Source: Sphingopyxis yananensis
GTDB lineage: Bacteria; Pseudomonadota; Alphaproteobacteria; Sphingomonadales; Sphingomonadaceae
Assembly: GCF_020687785.1 (NCBI RefSeq)
Contig: NZ_JAJEWI010000010.1
Span: forward strand, 558,001-622,000
Direction: 5' to 3'
DNA length: 64,000 bases
Every line of letters starts with the position of its first letter. Position 1 is the stretch's first letter. Shown here piece by piece: positions 53,636 to 63,946 of this stretch. Under the pieces are notes generated by a model. The model searched no databases, had not been told where the DNA came from, and was given only the letters and a program-made list of their open reading frames with translations. The position numbers and the translations under genes were made by a program.

Positions 53636-54508
53636 ATGATTGACTGGGATAATTTGCGATTTTTTCTTACGGCGGTACGTGCAGGCAATTATACCGCCGC
53701 AGCCAAACGTTTGCGTGTCGACCGCACAACCGTTGGGCGTCGTCTGGAGCGATTAGAGCATCAAGCTGGCACATCATTGTTCGAGCAAGGAGACGTCGGT
53801 TATCAGCCGACATTTGCTGGGCGTCATACTTTGGCAATCGCGGATAAAATTGAAGCTTTGGTAACGGAACTTGAGACATTGTTGGCGTCGGAGAAGGGTT
53901 CCGAGCAGGTGGAACTTCGTGTGGCCGTAGCGGCTGAGCTTGGTTCCGAATTGCTGAAAGACTTGGCAGGATTTTCGCGGCGCCATCCGCATATTCGGTT
54001 GCGCATTACGACATCCCACGAACCCGACAGGGATGTGATCGCGCGAAAATGTGAAGTCGCCTTGTGCCTAGTGGACGCTATTCCAAAGCATTTACGTGGA
54101 GCTCGGATAGCGACGCTTAGGCAGGCAGGCTATGCGTCGGAAACCTATTTGGATCACAAAGGATATGCTCTAGCTCCGCAGAGCTATGACTGGGTGCGTT
54201 GCGCGCATTCGTCTCAGGTGAAAGCGATGAAGCTTTGGGATGAAATTTTTTGTCCCACAGTCTCGGTATCGGCCTATGTCGACAGTTGGGCGGCATTGCG
54301 AAGTTCGGTTGAGCAGGGCGTAGGAGCAGCTTTTCTTTGGACCTTTTTTGCAGATGCGGAGCCCGACCTGATCCGCGTGACACCGCTTGATGAAGCGTTA
54401 GGGATTGGTCTCTTTCTAGTCGTTCGAGACGATGTTCCGATGGATCATGCGACGCGGCAGTTTATGAAAGATATGGTGAAAGAGCTTTCACTACGGATGG
54501 GAAATTGA
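53636..54508 (+). CDS. LysR family transcription regulator
   Basis: 290 residues. Helix-turn-helix at 3-62 (WDNLRFFLTAVRAGNYTAAAKRLRVDRTTVGRRLERLE), then a co-inducer-binding domain. ATG 53636 directly precedes the helix-turn-helix; an in-frame ATG at 53618 lies inside the inverted repeat. It diverges from the oxygenase-GST operon and is expected to regulate it. Base composition looks lower in GC than the cobalamin genes, in line with a transferred segment. Confidence 0.87.
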   Translation: MIDWDNLRFFLTAVRAGNYTAAAKRLRVDRTTVGRRLERLEHQAGTSLFEQGDVGYQPTFAGRHTLAIADKIEALVTELETLLASEKGSEQVELRVAVAAELGSELLKDLAGFSRRHPHIRLRITTSHEPDRDVIARKCEVALCLVDAIPKHLRGARIATLRQAGYASETYLDHKGYALAPQSYDWVRCAHSSQVKAMKLWDEIFCPTVSVSAYVDSWAALRSSVEQGVGAAFLWTFFADAEPDLIRVTPLDEALGIGLFLVVRDDVPMDHATRQFMKDMVKELSLRMGN

Positions 54509-55271
54509 GTGAGAATTCTTATCCGATCTTTCCGACGCCATCATTTTCTTACTTATAATTTGCTATTTACGCGAATTTGCAACGCGCTGTGGATGAAGCT
54601 CCTGCGCCGTTGGTGGACCTTATTATGAGTGTGGGCCGATCATGCCGGTGTGGCTGGATGTGACCTCTCGGTGGCCGAGGAAAGCCGTGAGGCTGTCTTG
54701 GCTAGTCTAAGTCATTCCAATAAGGGATCGTGGATTGCTACGGGTCGAAACTGTCATTAGGTGGCGGCGGTTCAAAATCTGGCCTGCAATCCATGCTTTG
54801 CCGTTCTGGCCGTAGAAACGGGTCGCCAGTCAGCCAATCGTGCAGCCTACGCTACTCTCATTTCTCTATGGGAAACAGCATATCCCTAGATTGTGTTATC
54901 GAGAACCGGTTTCGGCGATGCGAAAGCTTGCTTGAACTATAGTGCATCCGAGAAGAAAGAGAAAGGCTGGTGAGCATTCCTCCCGACCAGCGCCTAAGAC
55001 CCTAGGGTGTTTGGGTTTCGCGCCCAGGTCCTTCGGCCCTTGCTGTGCCCCTTATGTTGGAAGCTGTCTCGACGGGCTGGAGGATCGGCCCTTTTATTTA
55101 GCTGCGTGTGGACCCGCACCCTGACAGATATATGACCAGCTAATCGAACCCATGGCATTGAGTAACATAGTCTTATTGTCTCCGATTTGTCATTTTTTCC
55201 GTCTAGCCGCCCTGGCTTGTTGCCTTCCTATGGTCTCGTGGGGAAATGTGCTGAGGCACGCAAAGGGAATT
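54509..55271. other. non-coding stretch before the TonB receptor
   Basis: About 760 bases. Only short open frames without ribosome sites or family resemblance. It may contain decayed gene fragments and the promoter of the TonB receptor-phosphatase pair. I see no transposase, repeat or tRNA. Confidence 0.45.
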
Positions 55272-57833
55272 ATGAACCGCTTTCTTTTAACTAGCACCGC
55301 AATGACCGCATTGATCATTGTCAGTTCACCTGTGTCAGCCGAAGTGACCGATACAGTGGTCGGCATTTCTAGCGAGTCGAACGACATTATTGTGACGGGT
55401 GTGCGCGCGGGTCTGGCAACCAGCCTTAGGCAAAAGCGGGCAGCAGACGGCGTGATCGATGTTGTCGCCGCCGACGATATTGCGCGTTTTCCGGCGGAAA
55501 ATGTTGCTGAAGCGCTGCAACGTATTCCCGGCGTAGCGATTTCCCGCGACCAAGGCTAACGCACGACCGCATCGGTTCGCGGCTTGCCCCCTTCGCTGGT
55601 GCTGGTTCAGGTGAATGGTGCGACCGCCGTGACGGGTCAGACGGGCCGCGAATTTAGCTTTGATATGTTTTCGGCCGATCTTTTTTCATCGGTTCAGGTG
55701 ATCAAAAGCAGCGCGGCGGATCGGGATGAAGGCGGTGTCGCGGGCACCATCAACCTCAGCACGCCCAATCCGCTGGATATGCCCGCCAGCACCATCCGGA
55801 TGAATGGTCAGGCGTCCTATGGGGAACTGGCTGACAAGGTGGATATGCGCGGATCGGCGATGGTCAGCCACAAATTTGCCGATGATCGTTTGGGCGTAAT
55901 GTTAGGCGTGTCCTATTCGGATCGCTCGCTGCGTCAGGATAATTCATCGGGCAATGGCTGGAGCTTGTTTTCGCCGGATTTGGACGGCAATAAAAATCCC
56001 GATTATGTGAATGTCTATGCGCCGCGCACCCTGCGCACCCAGCTATATTTGGAAGATCGCCGCCGGATCGGGGCTACTGGAAAGGTGCAATTTCGTCCAT
56101 CCGACAGTGCTGAAATCAGCCTTGATGCGACCTATAGCAATTTCACCGTCGATCGTTTTCGCACCAACCATAGCTATGCCTTTGCCGATGGCGGGGTCAT
56201 GACATCGATGACCGAAGAGGATGGCACCGCCGTCAAGGCGATGTTCAACAATGTTCGCAACCGCACGACGGTGCGCACCGAAACGGTCGACAATAATTTG
56301 TTGATGGTCAATCTGAAGGGACATGTGGATAGCGGCGCATGGACCCTGTCCGGTGCCGCAAATTATGGCCGTGCCAAAGCCGAAATGCCGGATGGTGCCG
56401 TGGTTCGCTTTGAATCACGCGGCACCATAGGCTATGATATTACCGGTGATTATCGCTTTCCTGACATTATTGGTGGCCATGATCCGCGCACTGGCGCGGG
56501 CATGACATTTAATCAGTTGGCCTTTGATTCCTATGTGAATTTGGATGAAGAATTTGCGGTTCAGGCCGATGCCGAACGCCGTTTCGACAGCGGATTATTC
56601 TCGTCCGTGAAATTCGGCGTCAAATTGCGCGACCGCACCAAGCATCGCGAGGCAACACGTGACACGTCCACCGTTGGCAAGGGCACGCTGCTGACCGATA
56701 TGATGGTGCCGTTTCCGGTTGACGATTTCTTCGCAGGTCAGGGCGGCGACAATTTCCGTGGCTGGGTGGCGCTGCCCGATATGGACGAAGTGCACAAACG
56801 CTTTTACCCCGCTGTGGCGCCTGCCACGCTCAACCCGCTCGACAGTTTTGGGGTATCCGAGCGTAGCTATGCTGGTTATGCCCGCGCCAATTTCCAATTC
56901 GACCTGTTTGGCAGCGATGCGGTTGGTGACGTGGGTGTGCGCGTGGTGCGCACCGAACAAAGTTCGTCGGGCTTTGTTGACGATGATGACGTCATTTCGC
57001 CAGTTACAATCAAACGCAATTATACCAATGCTTTGCCCAGCCTGAACCTGCGTTTTGATCCGATGGACAAGCTGCGCGTTCGCCTAGGTTTGGCCCGTGT
57101 GATGACCCGTCCCGCGCTGAGCGACATTTCTCCGCGCCGCGAAATTTTTAGCGGCCAGCAACGTGTTGAGGAAGGCAATGTCTATCTCAACCCCTTTGTG
57201 GCCGATCAGGCGGACCTGAGCGTCGAATTTTATCTCGGACGCGAAGCCCTGCTCTCTGCGGCATTTTTCTACAAGAATATCAAATCCTTCACCGCGACCA
57301 GCGAGACAGTCGAGCCGTTTCGCGGTGAAGATTATCTCTTTTCGCGCATCGTGAACGGGGAAGGGGGCCGTGTTTATGGGTTCGAGCTGACCTATCAACA
57401 ACCCTTCACCTTTTTGCCCGCGCCCTTTAATGGTTTGGGCACAGCGCTGACCTATACCCATTCGAAAAGTCAGACCGAATTTTCGCCGTCGATGAGCGCC
57501 GAAAAGCTGCCGCTTGAAGGCTTGTCGCGCAACAGCTTCAACGCCACGCTTTATTATGAAAAAGGCCCCTTTGGCATTCGCACCAGCTATAATTATCGTC
57601 AGGGCTATGTGTTGACCGCCTTGGGTGCGGGCGGAACGCCTGTGTTCGTGGACGATTTTGGCCAGTTGGATATTTCGGCGAATTTGCAGCTGACGCCATG
57701 GCTCAGCATCCGCGCCGAAGCTCTGAATATCTTGGATGAGCGGTCTTATAGCTATAGCGGCAAGATTAATCAGATCACCGATTATGATCGCACGGGACCC
57801 AAATATTTCATCGGTTTCAGCGCCAGCTTCTGA
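55272..57833 (+). pseudogene. TonB-dependent receptor interrupted by an in-frame stop codon
   Basis: 854 codons that would form a complete Caulobacter-type TonB receptor: signal peptide (1-23), TonB-box-like SNDIIVTG (36-43) and plug segment RFPAENVAEALQRIPGVAISRDQG up to residue 95. Codon 96 (55557-55559) is TAA. The frame then continues without shift into RTTASVRGLPPSLVLVQVNG, the next expected part of the plug, and runs to a barrel ending KYFIGFSASF. A single G-to-T change (GAA to TAA) would explain it. The rest shows no decay, so the mutation is recent, is a sequencing error, or is read through. AAGGGA precedes the ATG. Probably cotranscribed with the phosphatase. Confidence 0.85.
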
Positions 57834-57859
57834 CGCCTGACGGAATTGGGACATATCTG

Positions 57860-59296
57860 ATGTTAGACAAAATATTGCCGACAACGCGCCGTCATGCGTT
57901 GGGGTTACTGACCGGGGCGGCAGCCATGCCGCTTTCCGTTCGGGCGGCTATTGTTGAAAAAAAGCGCCTATTACAGGGGCCAATGCTCGGCGCGGTGACA
58001 TCGGATCAGGCGAGGCTCTGGATACGCTGCGGCGCGCCGTTCCAAGCCTGTTGTGAATATGCCGACAATCCAAGATTCGAACGGTCCAAGCGTTCCGACG
58101 TCGTGGTGACGGCTGCTGAGCGTGACTTTACAGCGGTGTTGTTGCTAACTGGGCTGGCTCCGGCCACCCGCTATTATTATCGCATCACGCTTGACGGCGC
58201 GCCGGACCGCTATCTGGTCGATATTGATCCGGCGACACAAAGCTTTATCACGCAGCCAGCCGCTGGTACTCCGCATGCTTTCCGCTTGGCCTTTGGTTCT
58301 TGCGCCAAATATGCGCTGGATCCGGTGCAAGATATTTGGCGTGTGATCGACGATCATCGTCCCGATATGTTCGCTTGGTTGGGCGATAATATCTATGCGG
58401 ACAGCATGCATCCCACGGTATTTCGCGAGGAATATCGCCGACAACGTGATGTCACCTTGCTGCAACCGCTGCTGCGCCGCATCCCTCAGTTGGCCACATG
58501 GGATGATCATGATTTCAGCGCCAATGATGGCGACAGGCATAATCCGATTAAATCGCAGACCCTCGCTGCCTTCAACGATTATTGGGCCAATCCGTCCGCT
58601 GGATTGAATGGCACACCAGGGGTGTTTTTTCGTCATAATTATGGCGGCGTCGATTTTTTCTTTCTTGATGGCCGCTATTATCGCGACCCCAACAGCGATC
58701 CAGATGTGGCAGGAAAAACCATGCTGGGTCGCAAGCAGTTGGCATGGTTGAAGGATGAATTAAAGGCCAGTCGCGCGCCGTTCAAGATGTTGATCGCAGG
58801 TGGCGGATGGAGCCAAGCGCGTGGCCCCGGCGGTGATGCATGGTCTGCCTTTACATCAGAACGGAATGCCCTGTTTGACTTCATTCGCGATGAGGGGATT
58901 GAAGGCGTTGTGCTGATGTCCGGCGATACGCATGTGGGCGAACTGAACAGCATTCCATGGTCAGAACGACAAGGTTATGATTTTTATGATCTGGTGGCGT
59001 CACCATTGGCGCAGGCAGGTGGGACATCGTGGCTGGAAAGAACACCAGAGGTACGCATCCGTCAGGTTCATTTCAGCGGGCCGAATTTCGGCATTATTGA
59101 TTTTGACCTGACGGCATCCGATCCGACATTGCGGTTCAATATCGTCAATTATCGCGGGGAATTGGCGTGGGATGATTTCATTATCCGCGCATCACAGCTC
59201 CGCAATGGGGTGGAAAGCTGGCGCGACGCAATGGACCCATTGTCCCGCAAGCGGCAAAAAAATCGGGAAAATGGGAACGCTTATTATAGCGTGTGA
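57860..59296 (+). CDS. PhoD-like alkaline phosphatase
   Basis: 478 residues. N-terminal TRRHALGLLTGAAA is a Tat-type signal. A fibronectin-like domain follows (about 38-120), then the metallophosphatase core: FGSCAKY, WLGDNIYAD, WDDHDFSANDGD, FLDGRYYRD and MSGDTHVGEL, the metal-binding motifs of the PhoD family. These secreted enzymes cleave phosphate mono- and diesters. It lies 26 bases after the TonB receptor, suggesting a phosphoester use system whose receptor is now interrupted. Confidence 0.9.
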   Translation: MLDKILPTTRRHALGLLTGAAAMPLSVRAAIVEKKRLLQGPMLGAVTSDQARLWIRCGAPFQACCEYADNPRFERSKRSDVVVTAAERDFTAVLLLTGLAPATRYYYRITLDGAPDRYLVDIDPATQSFITQPAAGTPHAFRLAFGSCAKYALDPVQDIWRVIDDHRPDMFAWLGDNIYADSMHPTVFREEYRRQRDVTLLQPLLRRIPQLATWDDHDFSANDGDRHNPIKSQTLAAFNDYWANPSAGLNGTPGVFFRHNYGGVDFFFLDGRYYRDPNSDPDVAGKTMLGRKQLAWLKDELKASRAPFKMLIAGGGWSQARGPGGDAWSAFTSERNALFDFIRDEGIEGVVLMSGDTHVGELNSIPWSERQGYDFYDLVASPLAQAGGTSWLERTPEVRIRQVHFSGPNFGIIDFDLTASDPTLRFNIVNYRGELAWDDFIIRASQLRNGVESWRDAMDPLSRKRQKNRENGNAYYSV

Positions 59297-59344
59297 TGCA
59301 CGGCTCATGCAGATTTGTCATAGAGGGGGAGTGCGAGTGACGAA

Positions 59345-59716
59345 TTAGCTTAAGCCTTGGGCGCGAAGGGCTGCGGCGCATAATGCGTGAGCGACATCAA
59401 AGCCGCATCCATTGCTTTCGTTATGGTGATCAAAGGCGTGCTTCAGTTTTACGCTGCACTGACCATGATCGTCACATTCTGTCAGTTTCTCAACATACCA
59501 TCCGCTCGGGACCAGCGACATAGCGGCATCGAGAGAGGTTAGCCATCGTGGCGGCAGCGCTAGGACATGATCGCTCACATGGGGCGGATGCCAGCCAAAG
59601 GAACGCCCGACCAATTCACATGTCCAGCCCAATTTTGTTGCGATTTCGCAGCGCAGATCCAGATCATCTTTGCTGGTGTTCTCTATTTTCTCGATGATTT
59701 CGATGATATTGCCCAC
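59345..59716 (-). CDS. hypothetical protein
   Basis: 123 residues starting at GTG with AGG 8 bases upstream. The segment LPPRWLTSLDAAMSLVPSGW followed by a C-terminal AHALCAAALRAQG is a pattern found in short phage- and island-associated proteins of alphaproteobacteria. No function known. It sits between the converging phosphatase gene and the pilus operon, 15 bases after the tip-protein gene on the same strand. Confidence 0.65.
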   Translation of the reverse strand: MGNIIEIIEKIENTSKDDLDLRCEIATKLGWTCELVGRSFGWHPPHVSDHVLALPPRWLTSLDAAMSLVPSGWYVEKLTECDDHGQCSVKLKHAFDHHNESNGCGFDVAHALCAAALRAQGLS

Positions 59717-59731
59717 GATCGGTGCCTTTCG

Positions 59732-60643
59732 TCAAAGTGGACTGATGTTGATGGATAAATGGTCGGAATAGGTCCCTGCTGGATGCGCCCCGACCTCGCC
59801 GATTTTCAGATCAAAGGGCAGGGAGGTTCCTGCCAGTGACGGGGGGATGCTCAGCACGATCTGGGATATTTGCAGAAGATCGACCTCTTTATCGCTGAGA
59901 AAGGCTTGATAGGGAATTCCGCCCTGATCAGACGGAATTTTCTCCGCGACCAATCGGCCTTTGTTTTGGGATTCGATGGTCAAACGCGCGGCCGTATTGG
60001 CGCGAACTTGCAAGAAAAGCCGTCGCTCATCATGACTGCGCAGCTCCCCAAAATCGACAATGCTGATCGAGGGGCCTTGGCCAAAGCTGCCCGATGTGCC
60101 GGCAATATTCATCTGGGCTCGGGGTTTGGACACCAATTCGGCGGTCAGCTTGGATGGGGCGTGAAGCGGAGCAAGCGATCCACGGCTTCGCAGTTCGAGC
60201 GAGAGGGTCTCACGGTGCACACCGGCGGCCGCCATGGCGTCCCGAATAATGCGTGCGTCTATGGCGATACGATATCGCTTTCGGGGTTCAAGGGACGCCG
60301 TCCATATGCCGGGGGGTGCCGATGTGGCTAATGACAAGTCCCCAGAACCGGCTTGAAAGCGAATATGAACACCGCTGGTCGCGACCTCTGTTTCATCGAG
60401 TGGCACGGTGCCGGTGCTGACAATCGCGATATCAATTGGGCATGGGTCATCCGACATATTTTCAATAGAAAATGTTGATGTGGCGATGTTTTTCGCCGGT
60501 TCAAAAGGGTCATATTCAAAGCGCAAGGTTGATGGTGTTTCCGAAATGACAGCATCACAGGCAAAGGCGCGCGGCGCATGCACGGCTATCGCCGCGACGA
60601 TCAGCGCGCAGAAGATTTTAATGGGTGGTAATCGTCCCAACAT
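59732..60643 (-). CDS. secreted pilus tip- or adhesin-like protein of the usher operon
   Basis: 303 residues. Signal peptide to about residue 28 (MLGRLPPIKIFCALIVAAIA...). The mature chain has two beta-rich halves; the second ends PAGTYSDHLSINISP, the terminal strand typical of spore-coat-U/Csu-type pilins. With about 280 mature residues it is twice the size of a simple pilin, so it resembles a two-domain tip adhesin such as CsuE. The ATG at 60643 overlaps the usher gene by 26 bases. Last gene of the chaperone-usher operon. Confidence 0.78.
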   Translation of the reverse strand: MLGRLPPIKIFCALIVAAIAVHAPRAFACDAVISETPSTLRFEYDPFEPAKNIATSTFSIENMSDDPCPIDIAIVSTGTVPLDETEVATSGVHIRFQAGSGDLSLATSAPPGIWTASLEPRKRYRIAIDARIIRDAMAAAGVHRETLSLELRSRGSLAPLHAPSKLTAELVSKPRAQMNIAGTSGSFGQGPSISIVDFGELRSHDERRLFLQVRANTAARLTIESQNKGRLVAEKIPSDQGGIPYQAFLSDKEVDLLQISQIVLSIPPSLAGTSLPFDLKIGEVGAHPAGTYSDHLSINISPL

Positions 60644-63122
60644 CGACCAATCCTTCTGTATCCTTTGCGATGAAAAATTCTCCGATAATGCTGTCATGCA
60701 CTTTGAGTTGATATCGTCCGGGCGACAGACGATCTGCCACGAAGCGGCCGCTGCGATTGGTAAAAAATGGCCGGTCGGGCTGCGCATCATTGTCCACCGC
60801 GACGACCGTACCCGTGATCAGCGACAAGGGGCCTGTCGGCCCGATTAAATAGCCTGACGCGATATGCGATGCGTCGCTGCCGATCATCATATGATAGCCG
60901 GAACCATAGCCGGGGAAGCTGTTGATGACGCCAGACCCAATATCATAACCAACGGGTAATGGGTCGACCAGCACTTCGTAACGGTTAATGCCATAGGCCC
61001 GATTGATTGGCACAAGCGCCGGACCAAAAAAGCCCGATTTGGCGACAATGCGGTCGCCGGATTTCAGCATGATTTGGCTGTCTTTCAAGCTGCGATGAGC
61101 GGGCGCTAGAATGAAGCCGTCATTGATGGTACGGCCGATGCCAAAGGACCCATCAGCATAGCCAATAAAGCTGCGGATATTCCAGTCGGAGACGACGGAG
61201 TCCCGCCCTGTATCAGTCCTAGCTTCGATGCGGTTATGGTTGACCACCAAATCAAAGCGATTGTTTATATAGGCGACGCGTCCCGCCACCGCTCGGCTGT
61301 CCCGTTCCGTGGTTAGGCGCAGATTGCCACTGACTTCGCCTAGCTTTCCTTCGGATGTTCGGCTGATCTCTACCTCATGGCGATTGGTGCCGCTGTCAAA
61401 GCGATAGTCGCTGTACCAGCCTTTGCCCAATCGGATAGAAACACCCAGTGACACACGCCAGTCGACACCAAATTCGTTGGAAATGCGGGATGCCGTCGAA
61501 TTGATGCTGAAGCGACCAAAGGTCCGCCCCAAATTGGCGTCGATGCGATGAATATCACGCCGGTTTTCCCGCATATCGGTATAGCTATATCCCAAGCCTA
61601 GGCTGATGCCATAGGGCGCACGCCATTGTAGCAATGCCGCGCTTTGCAGTGCTTGGATGTTGCGAACGTCGCTGGAAAAGGCATCTTGGAAGTTCCGGCT
61701 GCGATATAATGATGTGATGTTGAGGCGAAGGTCGCGCGGGGTGAGCAAGGAAAACTCACCGCGATAGTCCGCAGAAATGGCGAGACCTGACCCATAGCCA
61801 TCAAAGCTTCGGCTGCCTGATGCTTCGACCTGAAGGAAACCGAGGGGCGAGCCCCACATGACGGACCCGCCAATTTGCAGCCCGCGATCCGTTGCTTGGC
61901 CATTCAACCCCAAGGTTATGGTGTCGGACAAGCCATGATAGGCATAGGCGGTCGCAGCAGGGGAGTGGTAGCGTAGGCGATTGTCGCCTTCGCGCAGTCC
62001 GACAGAGACACCAAAATCGGTTATGCCCGGTGACAATAGCTCGGCACCGCTGAAAATGCTGAAATCTAATATTTCTTGGCGGCCGCCGACATTCTCGACC
62101 ACCAGACGCACATTGTTGGGGCCTGATGCAAAGGGAAAATCGCCAATATTATATCGCCCTGGTGCAAGGCGAATGGTGCGTATTCGGATATCGTTGACAT
62201 AAACGTCGACGCTGGATTCTTGATCAATAATAAAATCTCTGCGTCCAATGGGGCGTACATTTTGGAAGGGGCGAATGGTGGAATAAGCCCTTTCTAGGCC
62301 CAACCCCAATATGCGACTGGAACCCTGAAAGGCGACACTAGAAGGTGTAAACTCGCCAGCGGTTGCTCTGATGGCGCTTTTGAAGAAATCGCGCGTGGCG
62401 CGAATTTCCTGCCGTTCCCATTTCTTGTCGTCATTCGTTCCAACATAGCGCATGCCACCCGAGACGGTGACGCCATCGAAGCCGCCGATGTTGAGCAGGG
62501 CGTCCATATCGATGCTGAGTGGTTCAAAACCGATATTATGTTGATGCACATAGCGTTGGGTAACAGACAGGTTCACGCCTGCTGAGAAGTTGTACGGTTG
62601 GTCATATTCACTTGGGTTTGGCGCGGCATCACGTTCGACGATACGCACATCGGTGGGCGCGGTGGCATCTGCGGGCAGGGTGACGGCCACTTGCAGTTGA
62701 AATGGGTCGAAAAAAATGTTGAAATTATCGCTTATAAGGTCCGAAAATTTGACTCGGTCTTTACCTGCAATATGGGTTTTGACGCTGGTCAGAATTTTCG
62801 GTGAAACGATGGGGGACAGCAAGTCCACAAGGCGTCGGGCGTCAATTTCCCCGTCGCCTTTTGCATCAACGGCGATGGATATGGTGCCGAGGAATTTGTC
62901 GTTTAACGTCAACGGGACATCCAAAGGCACAAGATTTGCCGCGCTAGGTGCGGCAAGGGCCGCTATGGCGTGTTGGGCCATCGTTTCTGCGCTTGACGCA
63001 GCTGTTGGATTGGTAGCCATTTCAGGAAGCGGGGCGGCGGTGGGCGCGGCATAGGCGGCCCCGATAGGGAAGGCTGGCGGGGCGATTAAAATCGCCAGCA
63101 ACGAGGGGCTGCGCCACCCCAT
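60618..63122 (-). CDS. outer-membrane fimbrial usher
   Basis: 834 residues. Signal peptide, then a periplasmic domain, a large beta barrel (about 180-700) containing SVDVYVNDIRIRTIRLAPGRYNIGDFPFASGPNNVRLVVEN (the family's plug region, 305-350), and C-terminal domains with GRFVADRLSPGRYQLKV. Of the Csu/archaic usher type. It exports and assembles pilin subunits delivered by the chaperone encoded 3 bases before it. Confidence 0.88.
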   Translation of the reverse strand: MGWRSPSLLAILIAPPAFPIGAAYAAPTAAPLPEMATNPTAASSAETMAQHAIAALAAPSAANLVPLDVPLTLNDKFLGTISIAVDAKGDGEIDARRLVDLLSPIVSPKILTSVKTHIAGKDRVKFSDLISDNFNIFFDPFQLQVAVTLPADATAPTDVRIVERDAAPNPSEYDQPYNFSAGVNLSVTQRYVHQHNIGFEPLSIDMDALLNIGGFDGVTVSGGMRYVGTNDDKKWERQEIRATRDFFKSAIRATAGEFTPSSVAFQGSSRILGLGLERAYSTIRPFQNVRPIGRRDFIIDQESSVDVYVNDIRIRTIRLAPGRYNIGDFPFASGPNNVRLVVENVGGRQEILDFSIFSGAELLSPGITDFGVSVGLREGDNRLRYHSPAATAYAYHGLSDTITLGLNGQATDRGLQIGGSVMWGSPLGFLQVEASGSRSFDGYGSGLAISADYRGEFSLLTPRDLRLNITSLYRSRNFQDAFSSDVRNIQALQSAALLQWRAPYGISLGLGYSYTDMRENRRDIHRIDANLGRTFGRFSINSTASRISNEFGVDWRVSLGVSIRLGKGWYSDYRFDSGTNRHEVEISRTSEGKLGEVSGNLRLTTERDSRAVAGRVAYINNRFDLVVNHNRIEARTDTGRDSVVSDWNIRSFIGYADGSFGIGRTINDGFILAPAHRSLKDSQIMLKSGDRIVAKSGFFGPALVPINRAYGINRYEVLVDPLPVGYDIGSGVINSFPGYGSGYHMMIGSDASHIASGYLIGPTGPLSLITGTVVAVDNDAQPDRPFFTNRSGRFVADRLSPGRYQLKVHDSIIGEFFIAKDTEGLVDVGTITTH

Positions 63123-63125
63123 AAG

Positions 63126-63872
63126 TCACGGGATGTCAATTTTCGGCGTAATAGGTCCGTTCAATCCGGTCAGATATTCCGCCTTAACCGTCGCTACACG
63201 ATCTTGATGGGGCAGCAGGGCTGAAAAGTCGCCGATTTGCACTTCTTCTGTCGAAAGTTCGACGCTTTTTCCTTGGGGGTCTTGCAATGTCCAGCGCGCG
63301 CTGTTCAGCACGGCAATGCCCGCGCCATCATTGCGTAGCTTTAGTGGCAGGCTTCCGTCAGCATTTTTGGTGCCAGCCTCGATACCGACCACGGCTTTTG
63401 CGGCGGGCGGGGAAACGATGATATGCGCCAGAAAGTTGAAACTGACTTTGACATCCGCTGACGATCCATCAGCACTGCCCGTTTCGCCCTGTAAAAAGTC
63501 GACGGGGAGTTGGGCAACCAATACACCATACATGCGCGCTTCGGACAATGTGGCATCGCCAATATAGCGGACCTGCACCGACTGTTCTTTACCCGAAGGG
63601 ATGATGGTTTGGGCAGGATAAACCAGAAAATCCTTATCATCTGGTGTGCGGGTGGGGTTGCCTTGTTGGTCTACGCTGGCCGCAAAAGGGGAGAGCTCAA
63701 GGGTAATGGGGACTTCACCGGTATTTTTGATCATCAAGGTCATGCGCGATTGCGGACCAGATGGCGCGATGGTCGTTAGCATTGGTTGGATCTGATATCC
63801 TTGTCCCCACGCAGAAAAGGGTGTGAGGCACAATATCGCACTCGCCATTAAACAGGGAATTTTGCGCATCAT
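63126..63872 (-). CDS. periplasmic pilus assembly chaperone (PapD-like)
   Basis: 248 residues. Signal peptide ends at FSAWG (about residue 23). Two immunoglobulin-like domains: YQIQPMLTTIAPSG, ASV-type edge strands, FLVYPAQTIIPSGKEQSVQVRYIG (the G1-strand region) and LRNDGAGIAVLNSARWTL. Starts ATG ATG; the second, at 63869, has the better spacing (GGAG 7 bases upstream). It donates a strand to pilin subunits and carries them to the usher. Confidence 0.87.
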   Translation of the reverse strand: MMRKIPCLMASAILCLTPFSAWGQGYQIQPMLTTIAPSGPQSRMTLMIKNTGEVPITLELSPFAASVDQQGNPTRTPDDKDFLVYPAQTIIPSGKEQSVQVRYIGDATLSEARMYGVLVAQLPVDFLQGETGSADGSSADVKVSFNFLAHIIVSPPAAKAVVGIEAGTKNADGSLPLKLRNDGAGIAVLNSARWTLQDPQGKSVELSTEEVQIGDFSALLPHQDRVATVKAEYLTGLNGPITPKIDIP

Positions 63873-63891
63873 ACCTCTCCCCATAGAAAGC

Positions 63892-63933
63892 ATAAGGGGC
63901 CGCTCGGGCCATGCGCGTTGAGCGGTCCCTTAT
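63892..63933 (-). terminator. hairpin between the pilin gene and the chaperone gene
   Basis: 14-bp stem (ATAAGGGGCCGCTC with GAGCGGTCCCTTAT, one G-T pair) and a 14-base loop, followed by GCTTTC rather than a clean T-run. Probably a partial terminator or mRNA stabiliser that allows much more pilin than chaperone and usher. Confidence 0.6.
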
Positions 63934-63946
63934 GGGAATATTGGCG

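Noticed and set aside
54730-55124. Short open frames before the TonB receptor
   Set aside because: No ribosome sites or similarity; best treated as non-coding sequence or debris.
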